A DNA stretch of 64,000 nucleotides. Origin: Bradyrhizobium embrapense (lineage in GTDB: Bacteria; Pseudomonadota; Alphaproteobacteria; Rhizobiales; Xanthobacteraceae). Location of the stretch: contig NZ_LFIP02000001.1 in assembly GCF_001189235.2 (NCBI RefSeq), positions 1-64,000 on the forward strand. Reading direction: 5' to 3'. A program made the translations under genes and the position numbers. The notes under the pieces were generated by a model, which worked only from the letters and a program-made list of their open reading frames with translations, searched no databases and was not told the origin of the DNA. Shown here piece after piece: positions 30,641 to 37,421 of the stretch; positions within the stretch are counted from its first letter, which is position 1; each line of letters opens with the position of its first letter.

Positions 30641-30810
30641 AGAAACCGGCCTAACCCGAGGGGCCGGAACGGCAAATCCCCCATCACGGTGCCACAATTG
30701 GCCGCCCGTCGGCTATTGACCCGATGGGCCCTGCCCCCTACACAGCGCGGGCTGGAGCATGATCCGGAGCGGCTCAGAGCCTATCGTCCGGATCCGATGT
30801 TCAGGTGAGT

Positions 30811-30886
30811 GAGCGCGTAGCTCAGGCGGTAGAGCACGTGACTTTTAATCATGGGGTCGAGGGTTCGAGTCCCTCCGCGCTCACCA
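30811..30886 (+). tRNA. tRNA-Lys(TTT), probable attB
   Basis: A canonical 76-base gene: acceptor GAGCGCG with CGCGCTC, D-arm GTAGCTCAGGCGGTAGAGC, anticodon loop CTTTTAA, T-loop TTCGAGT, encoded ACCA. Chromosomal genes end here and phage genes start right after, so the 3' part is the likely attachment site. Confidence 0.95.
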
Positions 30887-30920
30887 ACAACTAACTCATA
30901 TCATTCAAGTTTCGGCCTAT

Positions 30921-30941
30921 CCCCCTCGATAGTCGAGGGGG
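30921..30941 (+). terminator. Hairpin after tRNA-Lys
   Basis: A perfect 9-bp stem (CCCCCTCGA / TCGAGGGGG) with a three-base loop follows tRNA-Lys by 34 bases. Only a short T-containing tract follows, so it is a plausible but not textbook terminator. Confidence 0.6.
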
Positions 30942-30942
30942 C

Positions 30943-30973
30943 TTGTCTACAAATTTCCCGGATTGTCTACAAA
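30943..30973. promoter_or_regulatory. Two direct repeats, TTGTCTACAAA
   Basis: The 11-mer TTGTCTACAAA occurs at 30943-30953 and 30963-30973, 20 bases apart (two helical turns). Each copy contains the inverted TTGT/ACAA. Placed between attL and the first phage gene, these could be integrase/excisionase arm sites or operators for the 31-34.9 kb genes. Confidence 0.55.
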
Positions 30974-31011
30974 CTCGGTTCACTGAGCGTTCTCCAGAAG
31001 GAGCGCCAGCG

Positions 31012-31371
31012 ATGATCGCGACGCTTCCCCGGATCGTCTCAGTTTTCGACCGCCGCTTCCCTGAATTGCGGTCACCGGAGGCCTGCGCTGGCCTGTGCTG
31101 TTGGGCCGCCGGACTCTTTGCGGCAGCGGTGCCCGGCGCGCGCGTCGTCTACCTGCTCGGCTCTCGCCTGACCTTCCGGGACCGCGTCGACGAGTACCCG
31201 GCCCGCGACCCCCACTTCTTCCACGCCGTCGCCGTCGTACGCGGCCAGGCCTTCGACTGGACCCGCCGGCAACTCGACCCGCGCGCCCGCCACCCGTTCG
31301 TCCAGCCGGCCGCCGAGTTGCGCCGGGATTGGATCCGGCTCGGCCGCTCCCCTGAAGAACTCGGCTTGTGA
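31012..31371 (+). CDS. Phage hypothetical protein
   Basis: 119 residues from ATG at 31012, after AGAAGGAGCG. Two segments stand out: an Ala/Cys-rich one (GLCCWAAGLFAAAVPGARVV) and a Trp/Arg-rich C-terminus (FDWTRRQLDPRARHPFVQP). The layout hints at a small secreted or enzyme-like fold, but no family is recognised. It is the first gene of a tightly packed plus-strand unit. Confidence 0.65.
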   Translation: MIATLPRIVSVFDRRFPELRSPEACAGLCCWAAGLFAAAVPGARVVYLLGSRLTFRDRVDEYPARDPHFFHAVAVVRGQAFDWTRRQLDPRARHPFVQPAAELRRDWIRLGRSPEELGL

Positions 31372-31379
31372 GGTATCCG

Positions 31380-31586
31380 ATGGCGAAACAGCATGTGGTT
31401 GCGGTCCTCAGAAACCCGCCTGGCTCGAAGCGTGTGAAAGCGCGGCTCGGGGCCGACGGGTACCTCGAGATCCGATCCCCTATCGATTTCCCTGGGACGA
31501 TCCGGATCTCCCGGTTGGAGATCGAGCGCGTCCTGGCGGCCAACCCGCGCCCGCAGCGGCGCAACCTGGTCGGCGGCCATGAATAG
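31380..31586 (+). CDS. Small basic phage protein
   Basis: 68 residues, start ATG at 31380 shortly after the previous stop. Rich in Arg/Lys (RNPPGSKRVKARLG, NPRPQRRNL). No family is recognised. It overlaps the following gene by eight bases, so it belongs to the same operon. Confidence 0.6.
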   Translation: MAKQHVVAVLRNPPGSKRVKARLGADGYLEIRSPIDFPGTIRISRLEIERVLAANPRPQRRNLVGGHE

Positions 31587-31863
31587 GCGGTCCGTCCTCC
31601 AGCCACGCGAGGCCGCAGTCCTCTCCCGCCTCGCCGCCGACGGCTCCATGACGGCGATGGAGATTGGCCACGACTCCGGCCTTTACCCGAACGGCAGGCC
31701 GGCCACCTGGGCCGAGCTCGGCCGCCTCCTCGTCCAGCCGCTGCTACGCGCCGGCGCCGTCACCAAGGCCGGCCGCAAACCCCTTCGCTTCGAAATCACG
31801 GAACGCGGCCGGATCGCGATCGCGCTCTTCAAGGCCATCGCCAACAGAAAGGCATCGACATGA
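31579..31863 (+). CDS. Winged-helix-like phage protein
   Basis: 94 residues. The phrases REAAVLSRLAADGSMTAMEI, LGRLLVQPLLRAGAVTKAGR and FEITERGRIAIALF fit a winged helix with a wing hairpin, as in small phage DNA-binding proteins. It may act as a regulator in the early region; the target is unknown. Confidence 0.6.
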   Translation: MNRRSVLQPREAAVLSRLAADGSMTAMEIGHDSGLYPNGRPATWAELGRLLVQPLLRAGAVTKAGRKPLRFEITERGRIAIALFKAIANRKAST

Positions 31864-31888
31864 CGACCTCACATGAAGGGAGACTAGC

Positions 31889-32155
31889 TTGACCCGCTCA
31901 GGTGTTCTTCTGGCTGGGCTGATCCTCGCCCATTCCTGGTACCCGCCCGAGTGCTGCAGCGACGGCGACTGCCGGGCGGTTCCCTGCGAGCAGATCTCCA
32001 CAGATCCGCGCGCGCCTGGCCAGATCGTCTATGGCGACCATGCCGCCGGCAAGGAGGAGATCCGCCAGAGTCCCGACGGCCAGTGCCATGTGTGCGCGCG
32101 GCCGTCGTCCTGGAAAATGTTCTGTGTGTGGATGCCGAAGGATCTAACGTCATGA
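31889..32155 (+). CDS. Secreted Cys-rich small protein
   Basis: 88 residues from TTG at 31889, preceded by AGGGAG. A short hydrophobic N-terminus (GVLLAGLILAHSW) is followed by PPECCSDGDCRAVPC and CHVCARPSSWKMFCVWMP, seven Cys in all. It is probably exported and disulphide bonded. I recall similar short proteins from rhizobial prophages but know no function. Its stop overlaps the next start (ATGA). Confidence 0.65.
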   Translation: MTRSGVLLAGLILAHSWYPPECCSDGDCRAVPCEQISTDPRAPGQIVYGDHAAGKEEIRQSPDGQCHVCARPSSWKMFCVWMPKDLTS

Positions 32156-33483
32156 CCAATACGACTGCCCCTACCCACCGACCCGTGTCCGACGAGCGCG
32201 CGTTCGAGCTCGCACGCCGCCTCAAGGATCATCTCACGGCCGAAGAGGCCGCCATCGCGATCATGGAGTACGCGACGGACGCCATCGAGCAGGAACGCGC
32301 CCATCGCAGGGCCGCATGGGCTGACGATGACGACAGGCCGCTGCCGACCTATGGCCAGATCCCGTGGAAACAACTCGGCCGCGACGTCGTGGACGCGATG
32401 TACGCCAAGCGCAGAGACTATGAATTTGACGAGACCTATTACCCTGGCCACCAGATGGTGCCCCAGATCAACTTCAATTCCCTCGCCCGCATCGTCGACA
32501 AATATCGCTACTACGGACAACCGCCCGCTTCGCGGCTGGAAGGAGGCCGCTACGAGTTCCCATACTCAAGGACGTTCCAGGCGATCGCCGCAGCGACGTC
32601 GTTGTATGCCGGTGGCATCGGCATCAACGTGTCGGTGGAGAAGTTTCAGGCGGCATTCAACAATCATCCCGGAGGAAAGCCCCTTCCGCACGAACAGGGC
32701 TCAGAGCCAAGCTGCCCGTTCTGCGGCCGCGATCCATTCCACCGTGTGGACAACGGCGTTGCCATGGAAGCCGTCGCTGTGACCTGCTGCGAGCTTGGCG
32801 ACGCCTATTTCCGCGGCGCGCGCCCTCCGCTCGAGGAAGTCACCCTGGGTTGGGAAGAGTTCGTTCAGATCGGCCAGCGGCTATCCTCGCGACCGGAGAC
32901 GCAGGGCGGCGACGTCGAGGTCGACGTTGACCGCCTTCGCAAAGCCATGACCGAGGCCTGCGACCTGCTGGCTGAGCGGACCCCCGGTAGCCCGGCCCGA
33001 TCGCCGGGACACAACGCGCGTCTGCTTCTGGAGCGGGCGCTGAAGACCATCCCCGCGCCGGCCGCAGAACAGACGCCTGCGGCGCGTTGGCGCGAGGACG
33101 GCGAGCCCGATCCGCACGGCGACCGATACGACTGCGAGCGAGCACAGCTGGCCGGCGGCGACATGACCGATGACGAGGTGGCCAACGCGGTCTTCCTCAA
33201 TTCAAGCATTCACAATCTGACAGTCGCTAAGGACCGGATCCGCTGGCTGTCCCGCCGGCTCGAGTCCGCGGGCAGGAACGCTCCTATCATGGCTGCGCTG
33301 GCGAGGCGGCTTTGCCAGCTCTTCGACAGCGGCGGAGAGAGCCAGCGAACCGCCCGAGCGCGCCACGCGTCAGTTCTGTTCCGCATGCTCGATCAAGACG
33401 AGCCGCGCTATCGGGACGAACAGCGCAAATGCGACGCGGACCCGGTTGGCTATCTCGAGGCAGCCGAGCGCAGGGACCGTTGA
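32152..33483 (+). CDS. Large phage early protein with zinc-knuckle-like segment
   Basis: 443 residues from ATG at 32152. The centre contains CPFCGRDPFHRVDNG followed by TCCELGDAYF, resembling the zinc motif of Lar-like restriction-alleviation proteins. The N-terminal part is helical and acidic; the C-terminal half is helical and Arg-rich. The start and end overlap neighbouring genes, so it is fully embedded in the operon. No function is assigned. Confidence 0.6.
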   Translation: MTNTTAPTHRPVSDERAFELARRLKDHLTAEEAAIAIMEYATDAIEQERAHRRAAWADDDDRPLPTYGQIPWKQLGRDVVDAMYAKRRDYEFDETYYPGHQMVPQINFNSLARIVDKYRYYGQPPASRLEGGRYEFPYSRTFQAIAAATSLYAGGIGINVSVEKFQAAFNNHPGGKPLPHEQGSEPSCPFCGRDPFHRVDNGVAMEAVAVTCCELGDAYFRGARPPLEEVTLGWEEFVQIGQRLSSRPETQGGDVEVDVDRLRKAMTEACDLLAERTPGSPARSPGHNARLLLERALKTIPAPAAEQTPAARWREDGEPDPHGDRYDCERAQLAGGDMTDDEVANAVFLNSSIHNLTVAKDRIRWLSRRLESAGRNAPIMAALARRLCQLFDSGGESQRTARARHASVLFRMLDQDEPRYRDEQRKCDADPVGYLEAAERRDR

Positions 33484-33728
33484 TGAACTTCGCGCCGGTC
33501 AGCACCCTCGCCGATCTTGAGACGCTCGAGCACGAGCAGATCCGCGAGGGCTATAGATCGGCCGAGCGCGGAGATCCCGAACCGGGACCGAACCGCGGCC
33601 GCGCCTTTTGGCATGGATGGAGAAACGCGATGATAGATCTGGGGGAGTTGCCCGGCGACGATGCGTCCAGGTCTTTGGCCCGCGAATATGCGGCCGCTCA
33701 GCGGCAGCGGGCGACGGAGGGGAAATGA
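33483..33728 (+). CDS. Small phage protein
   Basis: 81 residues, with its ATG overlapping the preceding TGA. It contains GRAFWHGWRNAMIDLGE, a pattern seen in many short phage proteins without known role. The next gene starts four bases before its end. Confidence 0.6.
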   Translation: MNFAPVSTLADLETLEHEQIREGYRSAERGDPEPGPNRGRAFWHGWRNAMIDLGELPGDDASRSLAREYAAAQRQRATEGK

Positions 33729-34258
33729 ACTTGATCGAAAAAGCCCGCGAATTCGCGCGGGAGAAACACGCACCACAAAAACGGAACTACACCGGCGAAC
33801 CGTATTTCGTTCACCTCGAGGAAGTCGCCGGCATCGTGGAGCGCGCTGGACTGTCCGAGACGGCGATCGCCGCGGCATGGTTGCACGATGTCGTCGAGGA
33901 CACCGATGTCACCCTGCCCGAAGTCTGCGCCAAATTTGGCTCCGGCGTCGCGTTGATGGTGTTCGACCTCACCAACACTCCGCCCATGGCGGGCATGAAC
34001 AGCGAGCGCCGGAAGCGGGCTGACCGTCTCCGACTCGAGCTCGCCGGCCCTGAGACCCAGGGCATCAAGTGCGCGGACTTCATCAGCAACACCTCGACGA
34101 TCGTGAAGCACAATCCGGGCTTCGCGAAGAAGTATTTGCCGGAGAAGAGAGCCACGCTCGAGATCCTGACGAAGGCGCCGGCGCCGCTGCTCGACCAGGC
34201 GTGGCAATCGCTGATCGAGGCCGAGCGGCAGTTGGAGGCGACAAATGCCGCACGATGA
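33725..34258 (+). CDS. HD-domain (p)ppGpp hydrolase-like protein
   Basis: 177 residues with the SpoT/MESH1 HD pattern: AREKHAPQKRNYTGEPYFVH (first His pair), AAAWLHDVVEDTDV (HD) and a downstream ALMVFDLTN. In the family this domain hydrolyses the 3'-pyrophosphate of (p)ppGpp using Mn2+. There is no synthetase, TGS or ACT domain, so it is a stand-alone hydrolase. A phage could use it to lower host alarmone. Activity on other nucleotides remains possible. Confidence 0.75.
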   Translation: MNLIEKAREFAREKHAPQKRNYTGEPYFVHLEEVAGIVERAGLSETAIAAAWLHDVVEDTDVTLPEVCAKFGSGVALMVFDLTNTPPMAGMNSERRKRADRLRLELAGPETQGIKCADFISNTSTIVKHNPGFAKKYLPEKRATLEILTKAPAPLLDQAWQSLIEAERQLEATNAAR

Positions 34259-34583
34259 GGATTACGATTACGGCTATGACGACGACTACGATTCCGAGCG
34301 CGACTGTGAGCATGAGCACTACGAGATCGACGTCTGCACCGGTCGGGCACAGTGCGATTATTGCTCGAAGTCCTGGCATCTGTCGGCGGAAGAGATTGAT
34401 GCCGAACTGGATCGCCAAGCCAGCTATCAAGAGGAATGCGAACGCGAAGAACGTCGCCGGCGCAGACGAGAGTTCTGGCGGAAGCTGACACTGCCGGTCC
34501 GATGGCGGGTCTTCCGGCTGCTTGAGCGGATCTGGCCGCGCAAATCCCTGTCCGTGCTGACCGATGACGAGATTCCTTTTTGA
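34245..34583 (+). CDS. Acidic Cys/His-rich protein with basic tail
   Basis: 112 residues. The N-terminus is extremely acidic and Tyr-rich (DEDYDYGYDDDYDSERD), followed by CEHEHYEIDVC and QCDYCSKSWH, a likely zinc site, then an Arg/Glu coiled segment and a basic Trp-containing C-terminus. No family is recognised. Confidence 0.6.
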   Translation: MPHDEDYDYGYDDDYDSERDCEHEHYEIDVCTGRAQCDYCSKSWHLSAEEIDAELDRQASYQEECEREERRRRRREFWRKLTLPVRWRVFRLLERIWPRKSLSVLTDDEIPF

Positions 34584-34595
34584 CAGGCAGCAACC

Positions 34596-34886
34596 ATGAC
34601 CAACCCGCAGCAGATGATCACCATGGACGAGCTCGAGGCCGGCAAGATCGAGCAGATGTGGCTGGAGGCGGTCGTCGAAAAACTCGGCCTCAAGGGAAAG
34701 CCCGGGTCGGAGATCACTCAGGAGCGCGTGAAGGACACCAACGTCACCACGCTCTGGCACAAGAACCAGCCGATCGCGATCGCTGTCCGGCAGCGGAACG
34801 ACTGGAATTGGACCGCGCTGACGATGGTGGAGATCCAGCCGATGAAGGCCGAATTGGCAGGAGCGGTAGGAATCGAACCCACGTAA
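34596..34886 (+). CDS. Small phage protein ending inside antisense tRNA-Trp
   Basis: 96 residues from ATG at 34596. Contains DTNVTTLWHKNQPIAIAVRQ. The last ten or so codons read through the complement of tRNA-Trp (34855-34928), and the stop lies within it, so the natural C-terminus was probably replaced when the tRNA was inserted. Confidence 0.6.
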   Translation: MTNPQQMITMDELEAGKIEQMWLEAVVEKLGLKGKPGSEITQERVKDTNVTTLWHKNQPIAIAVRQRNDWNWTALTMVEIQPMKAELAGAVGIEPT

Positions 34887-34928
34887 CCGGTGTTGGAAGC
34901 CGGTGCCTTACCACTAGACGACACTCCC
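34855..34928 (-). tRNA. tRNA-Trp(CCA)
   Basis: Acceptor GGGAGTG/CGCTCCT with G1-U72, G73, encoded CCA. The anticodon stem CCGGC/ACCGG places CCA at 34-36 and resembles bacterial tRNA-Trp, but the 31-39 pair is a C-A mismatch. A one-base shift would give TCC (Gly); G73 favours Trp. Confidence 0.7.
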
Positions 34929-34940
34929 ATGGAGAACTTG

Positions 34941-35330
34941 ATGACCGCCGACGAGACCTTCGATGCACTGGAAAAGCACTTCGGCACCACCGTTCATGGC
35001 TGGCCTTGCATCCCGCGGACTCGCGCCAGGTGGTGGCAGTTCCGGGCGCGTCGCGAAGACAAGCTGGTCGATAGCGCCCTCGCCGCGATCGGCCGCGGTC
35101 CCTTCACGCCGGAGATGAGCCGCGTGTTCTGGGAGCAGGTCCGGTACGGCCAGGACATCTGCGAGGACGCCGGCGGATACGACTGGCGCTGCTGGTGCGC
35201 GGCACTCGGCCTGCCGTTCCGGCGACCGACCTTCACGTACAGCGGCTACGTCGCGCCCGGAGAGGATCCAAAGATCGGCGCCGCATATCGAGACGTCTTC
35301 ACGGCACTCGGTGCCGGCGAAGGTATTTGA
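34941..35330 (+). CDS. Phage hypothetical protein
   Basis: 129 residues from ATG at 34941, with GGAG seven bases upstream; that ribosome site lies just past the 5' end of antisense tRNA-Trp. Trp-rich, with CWCAALGLPFRRP and GYDWRCW. The gene fits exactly between two tRNA genes. No family is recognised. Confidence 0.6.
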   Translation: MTADETFDALEKHFGTTVHGWPCIPRTRARWWQFRARREDKLVDSALAAIGRGPFTPEMSRVFWEQVRYGQDICEDAGGYDWRCWCAALGLPFRRPTFTYSGYVAPGEDPKIGAAYRDVFTALGAGEGI

Positions 35331-35405
35331 TGGTCCTGACTGGGTGAATCGAACACCGCGTCTCCCGGTCCACGGCCGAGCGTCCTACCATTGAACGAAG
35401 TCAGG
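35331..35405 (-). tRNA. tRNA-His(GTG), no G-1
   Basis: Acceptor CCTGACT/AGTCAGG, A73, encoded CCA. The loop is C-C-GTG-G-A, so position 33 is C instead of the near-universal U. G-1/C73 is absent, as known for tRNA-His in the Rhizobiales-type clade. The 49-65 pair is C-C. Confidence 0.7.
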
Positions 35406-35415
35406 AGAATTGAAG

Positions 35416-35607
35416 ATGGCAACAGACGAACAGAAGACCGCATCCAAGCACGTCATGGATGCTGTGACGGCGCTCAACAACGCGCTAACCGATGCCGGCG
35501 CGCTGGGCATCTTCGTCGAGCTCAGACAGTACGGCACAATCGGCGGGCGGAACGGCGGCTATCTCGTCGAGAAGATCGAGATTCGGGAAACGGTGCTACC
35601 GGCATGA
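35416..35607 (+). CDS. Small phage protein
   Basis: 63 residues, ATG at 35416 after AGGAG. Helical N-terminus, then GRNGGYLVEKIEIRETVL. Its stop overlaps the next start (ATGA). The ribosome site lies at the 5' edge of antisense tRNA-His. Confidence 0.6.
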   Translation: MATDEQKTASKHVMDAVTALNNALTDAGALGIFVELRQYGTIGGRNGGYLVEKIEIRETVLPA

Positions 35608-35939
35608 GATATCCCGTTCGCTGCTGCTGCGAGCCGACGAAGCTCTACGGTCACATCGAACTACCCGGTCCAGCCCGCCGCTCCGGCGACGCGTTCGTGG
35701 TAGAGCGCGCCGAACGCCTGCCGCGGCCGCGGTCCATACGCGAAATCCTCGACGGTCAGCCCAGCATGATGCCGGGCCTCCGCAGGCATCGCATGGAGTT
35801 GAAGCGCGTCGTCGGCCCCGGCCTGGATGAAATCGCGGTCTTTTCTGACGACAGGCCGATTGAGTTCTGGCGCAACATCGTCGGGTTTGAAGAATTGGTC
35901 CCGGCGGACAGATTCGAACTGCCGACCAACGCCGTATGA
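35604..35939 (+). CDS. Phage protein ending inside antisense tRNA-Met
   Basis: 111 residues from ATG at 35604 (coupled to the preceding gene). Starts MRYPVRCCCEPTKLYG and contains basic central segments. The last fifteen codons run through the complement of the tRNA at 35896-35970. No family is recognised. Confidence 0.55.
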   Translation: MRYPVRCCCEPTKLYGHIELPGPARRSGDAFVVERAERLPRPRSIREILDGQPSMMPGLRRHRMELKRVVGPGLDEIAVFSDDRPIEFWRNIVGFEELVPADRFELPTNAV

Positions 35940-35970
35940 AAGCGCTGCACTACCGCCGTGCTACACCGGG
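35896..35970 (-). tRNA. tRNA with CAT anticodon (Met or Ile2)
   Basis: Acceptor CCCGGTG/CGCCGGG, A73, encoded CCA. Loop TTCATAC, stem GCGCT/GGCGT. It lacks the C1-A72 mismatch of the initiator. Lysidine-modified Ile2 cannot be excluded. Confidence 0.8.
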
Positions 35971-35977
35971 ATGAGAA

Positions 35978-36054
35978 TGGCAGGCGCGGCAGGAGTCGAA
36001 CCTGCGGATGTCGGAATCAAAATCCGGTGCCTTAACCAGCTTGGCTACGCGCCC
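35978..36054 (-). tRNA. tRNA-Gln(TTG)
   Basis: Acceptor GGGCGCG/CGCGCCT (G1-U72), G73, encoded CCA. Loop TTTTGAT gives TTG. The weak first pair and G73 fit glutaminyl identity. Confidence 0.88.
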
Positions 36055-36059
36055 ATGGG

Positions 36060-36136
36060 TGGTCCTGCCAACGGGAGTCGAACCCGCGAAGTCCGGCTTT
36101 GAAAGAGCCGTACCCTTTCCACCAGGCGATGGCAGG
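36060..36136 (-). tRNA. tRNA-Glu(TTC)
   Basis: Acceptor CCTGCCA/TGGCAGG, A73, encoded CCA. Perfect anticodon stem CGGCT/AGCCG around CTTTCAA; T-arm GCGGG-TTCGACT-CCCGT. Confidence 0.88.
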
Positions 36137-36220
36137 CCATTTGCCGCCCACATCCTGCGCGAGTAGGATGGCAGTTGCCGGAACGCTGTTACCGCGGCGC
36201 CCGGCGCTTGAGTGGAGGGC

Positions 36221-36252
36221 CCCCGAGGAGATCACTCTCTCCTCGGGGTTTT
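36221..36252 (+). terminator. Strong rho-independent terminator inside the array
   Basis: A perfect 11-bp stem (CCCCGAGGAGA / TCTCCTCGGGG) with a six-base loop is followed by TTTTC on the plus strand. It would end plus-strand transcripts from the small genes upstream. Confidence 0.85.
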
Positions 36253-36263
36253 CGTCTCAGAAT

Positions 36264-36339
36264 TGGTGCGGGCGGTCGGGATCGAACCGAACACCTCCTG
36301 TTTGGAAGACAGGCACGCAGCCCACTACGCCACGCCCGC
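36264..36339 (-). tRNA. tRNA-Gly(TCC)
   Basis: Acceptor GCGGGCG/CGCCCGC, A73, encoded CCA. Anticodon stem CCTGT/ACAGG with loop CTTCCAA. The 49-65 pair is mismatched. Confidence 0.88.
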
Positions 36340-36347
36340 GTTGAAAT

Positions 36348-36434
36348 TGGCGGAGAGCCGAGATCCCGCCTCCCATGGCCGTAGCCACCAACCGGTTAGC
36401 AACCGGCGCCGGGCACTCGCCCGATTGACTCTCC
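36348..36434 (-). tRNA. tRNA-Ser(GCT)
   Basis: Class II tRNA with a long variable arm, acceptor GGAGAGT/GCTCTCC-type pairing, G73, encoded CCA. Loop TTGCTAA in stem GCCGG/CCGGT. Confidence 0.88.
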
Positions 36435-36438
36435 AAGA

Positions 36439-36515
36439 TGGCGATCGCCGCCGGACTCGAACCGGCAACCTCCGGGATAGGAGCCGGGTGCTCTGTCCTG
36501 TTGAGCTAGGCGACC
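36439..36515 (-). tRNA. tRNA-Arg(CCT)
   Basis: Acceptor GGTCGCC/GGCGATC, G73, encoded CCA. Loop CTCCTAT; the middle pair of the anticodon stem (29-41) is C-C. T-arm GCCGG-TTCGAGT-CCGGC. Confidence 0.82.
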
Positions 36516-36604
36516 CTGGTGGACCAATTGCGCTGTTGATTTTCGTCAGAAATAGCAGTCATTTCGCTGCCCGGCGATTTTGCCGAGATTGTTGGAGTCC
36601 GTTT

Positions 36605-36808
36605 ATGAAGGTTAAAATTAAGCGATTTGACGTGGAGATGGAGATCAAGAACAGCGGCATCGAGCTTGAAATCCGGTCACCCGATGGCGAGAAGCAACTG
36701 GGTGATATGCAGGTTACCAAGACGGGTTTGGAATGGCATAACGGCAAAGCGTCGAGCGGCCCCAAGAAGACATGGCAGCAAGTGATCGCGTGGATGAATG
36801 ACGAATGA
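36605..36808 (+). CDS. Small phage protein
   Basis: 67 residues from ATG at 36605, preceded by GGAG. Alternating charged strands (MKVKIKRFDVEMEIKNSGIE) suggest a small beta sheet, then a helix ending WQQVIAWMNDE. The frame is open further upstream only through antisense tRNA sequence, so the short start is preferred. No family is recognised. Confidence 0.65.
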   Translation: MKVKIKRFDVEMEIKNSGIELEIRSPDGEKQLGDMQVTKTGLEWHNGKASSGPKKTWQQVIAWMNDE

Positions 36809-36852
36809 TTGACGAGAGGCGGCGGTTTTCCCAACCGTCGCCTCGTCGGCAT

Positions 36853-36928
36853 TGGCGCGCTCGGCAGGACTCGAACCCGCATGCGGCGGAGTAGAAATCC
36901 GCTGGCCGTCCAGTTGGCCCACGAGCGC
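36853..36928 (-). tRNA. tRNA-Arg(TCT)
   Basis: Acceptor GCGCTCG/CGAGCGC, G73, encoded CCA. Perfect stem GCGGA/TCCGC, loop TTTCTAC. Confidence 0.9.
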
Positions 36929-36967
36929 TCTGCAAAAGATCTGAAAATTAATCCTCCGTTTTGGCGT

Positions 36968-37042
36968 TGGAGTTCCAGGGCGGACTCGAACCGCCGTGCA
37001 CGGTTTTGCAGACCGGCCGATAACCCCTCTCGGCACTGGAAC
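36968..37042 (-). tRNA. tRNA-Cys(GCA)
   Basis: Acceptor GTTCCAG/CTGGAAC, U73 as cysteinyl identity requires, encoded CCA. Loop CTGCAAA in CGGT/ACCG. Confidence 0.9.
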
Positions 37043-37046
37043 GAAT

Positions 37047-37124
37047 TGGCAGGGGATGACGGATTCGAACCGCCGATACCGCGTTCAGAGCGCGGCGCTT
37101 TAGGCCAGGCTAAGCTAATCCCCG
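37047..37124 (-). tRNA. tRNA-Gln(CTG)
   Basis: Acceptor CGGGGAT/ATCCCCT with an unpaired C1/U72, G73, encoded CCA. Anticodon stem CCGCG/CGCGG with loop CTCTGAA. The open first pair is compatible with glutaminyl-tRNA synthetase, which melts it. Confidence 0.88.
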
Positions 37125-37132
37125 TCAACCTA

Positions 37133-37208
37133 TGGTCAAGGCGGTCGGACTCGAACCGACGACATCCGGTACCCAAAACCGGCGGGTTAGCCGCTACCCT
37201 ACGCCCTG
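37133..37208 (-). tRNA. tRNA-Pro(TGG)
   Basis: Acceptor CAGGGCG/CGCCTTG, A73, encoded CCA. Perfect stem CCGGT/ACCGG, loop TTTGGGT. Confidence 0.9.
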
Positions 37209-37214
37209 ATGATT

Positions 37215-37293
37215 TGGTGCCCACGGCAGGAGTTGAACCTGCATGCTCCAGTTACGGTTCTTGTGCTTCGTAGGCACAGCCGGTTACGTGGGC
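37215..37293 (-). tRNA. Aberrant tRNA-Arg(ACG), D-arm almost absent
   Basis: Acceptor GCCCACG/CGTGGGC, A73, encoded CCA and a normal T-arm (GCAGG-TTCAACT-CCTGC). Stem TGTGC/GCACA holds the loop CTACGAA, identical to the usual bacterial Arg(ACG) loop. Only eight bases (TAACCGGC) separate the acceptor from the anticodon stem, and 19 bases fill the variable region. It may be a pseudogene or an unusual functional form. Confidence 0.65.
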
Positions 37294-37297
37294 GAAC

Positions 37298-37372
37298 TGG
37301 TGCAGCCAACAGGACTCGAACCCGTGTCGACCGGTTGAGAACCGGGCATCCTGGCCACTAGACGATGACTGC
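37298..37372 (-). tRNA. tRNA-Glu(CTC)
   Basis: Acceptor GCAGTCA/TGGCTGC, A73, encoded CCA. Loop TTCTCAA in CCGG-type stem; D-arm GTCTAGTGG as in many Glu tRNAs. Confidence 0.87.
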
Positions 37373-37378
37373 GTGAAT

Positions 37379-37421
37379 TGGCTCCCCGACCAGGACTCGA
37401 ACCTGGATGGACCCGGATTAA
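37379..37421 (-). pseudogene. 3' half of a tRNA-Asn, truncated by an HNH gene
   Basis: TTAATCCGG continues into a complete variable loop, T-arm (CCAGG-TTCGAGT-CCTGG), acceptor TCGGGGA, G73 and CCA, as in bacterial tRNA-Asn. The 5' half is missing: sequence upstream is the HNH coding region, whose TAA stop is the TTAA of the anticodon loop. No matching 5' half TCCCCGA is found nearby. Confidence 0.8.

Noticed and set aside
34855..34928. Reading this tRNA as Gly(TCC)
   Set aside because: With stem CCGGC/ACCGG the anticodon is CCA; the Gly frame leaves the stem unpaired. G73 also fits Trp. Some doubt remains and is noted in the feature.
36212..36808. A 198-codon plus-strand frame
   Set aside because: Its first two thirds read through the complements of three tRNA genes. 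Only the last 67 codons, with their own ribosome site, are accepted.
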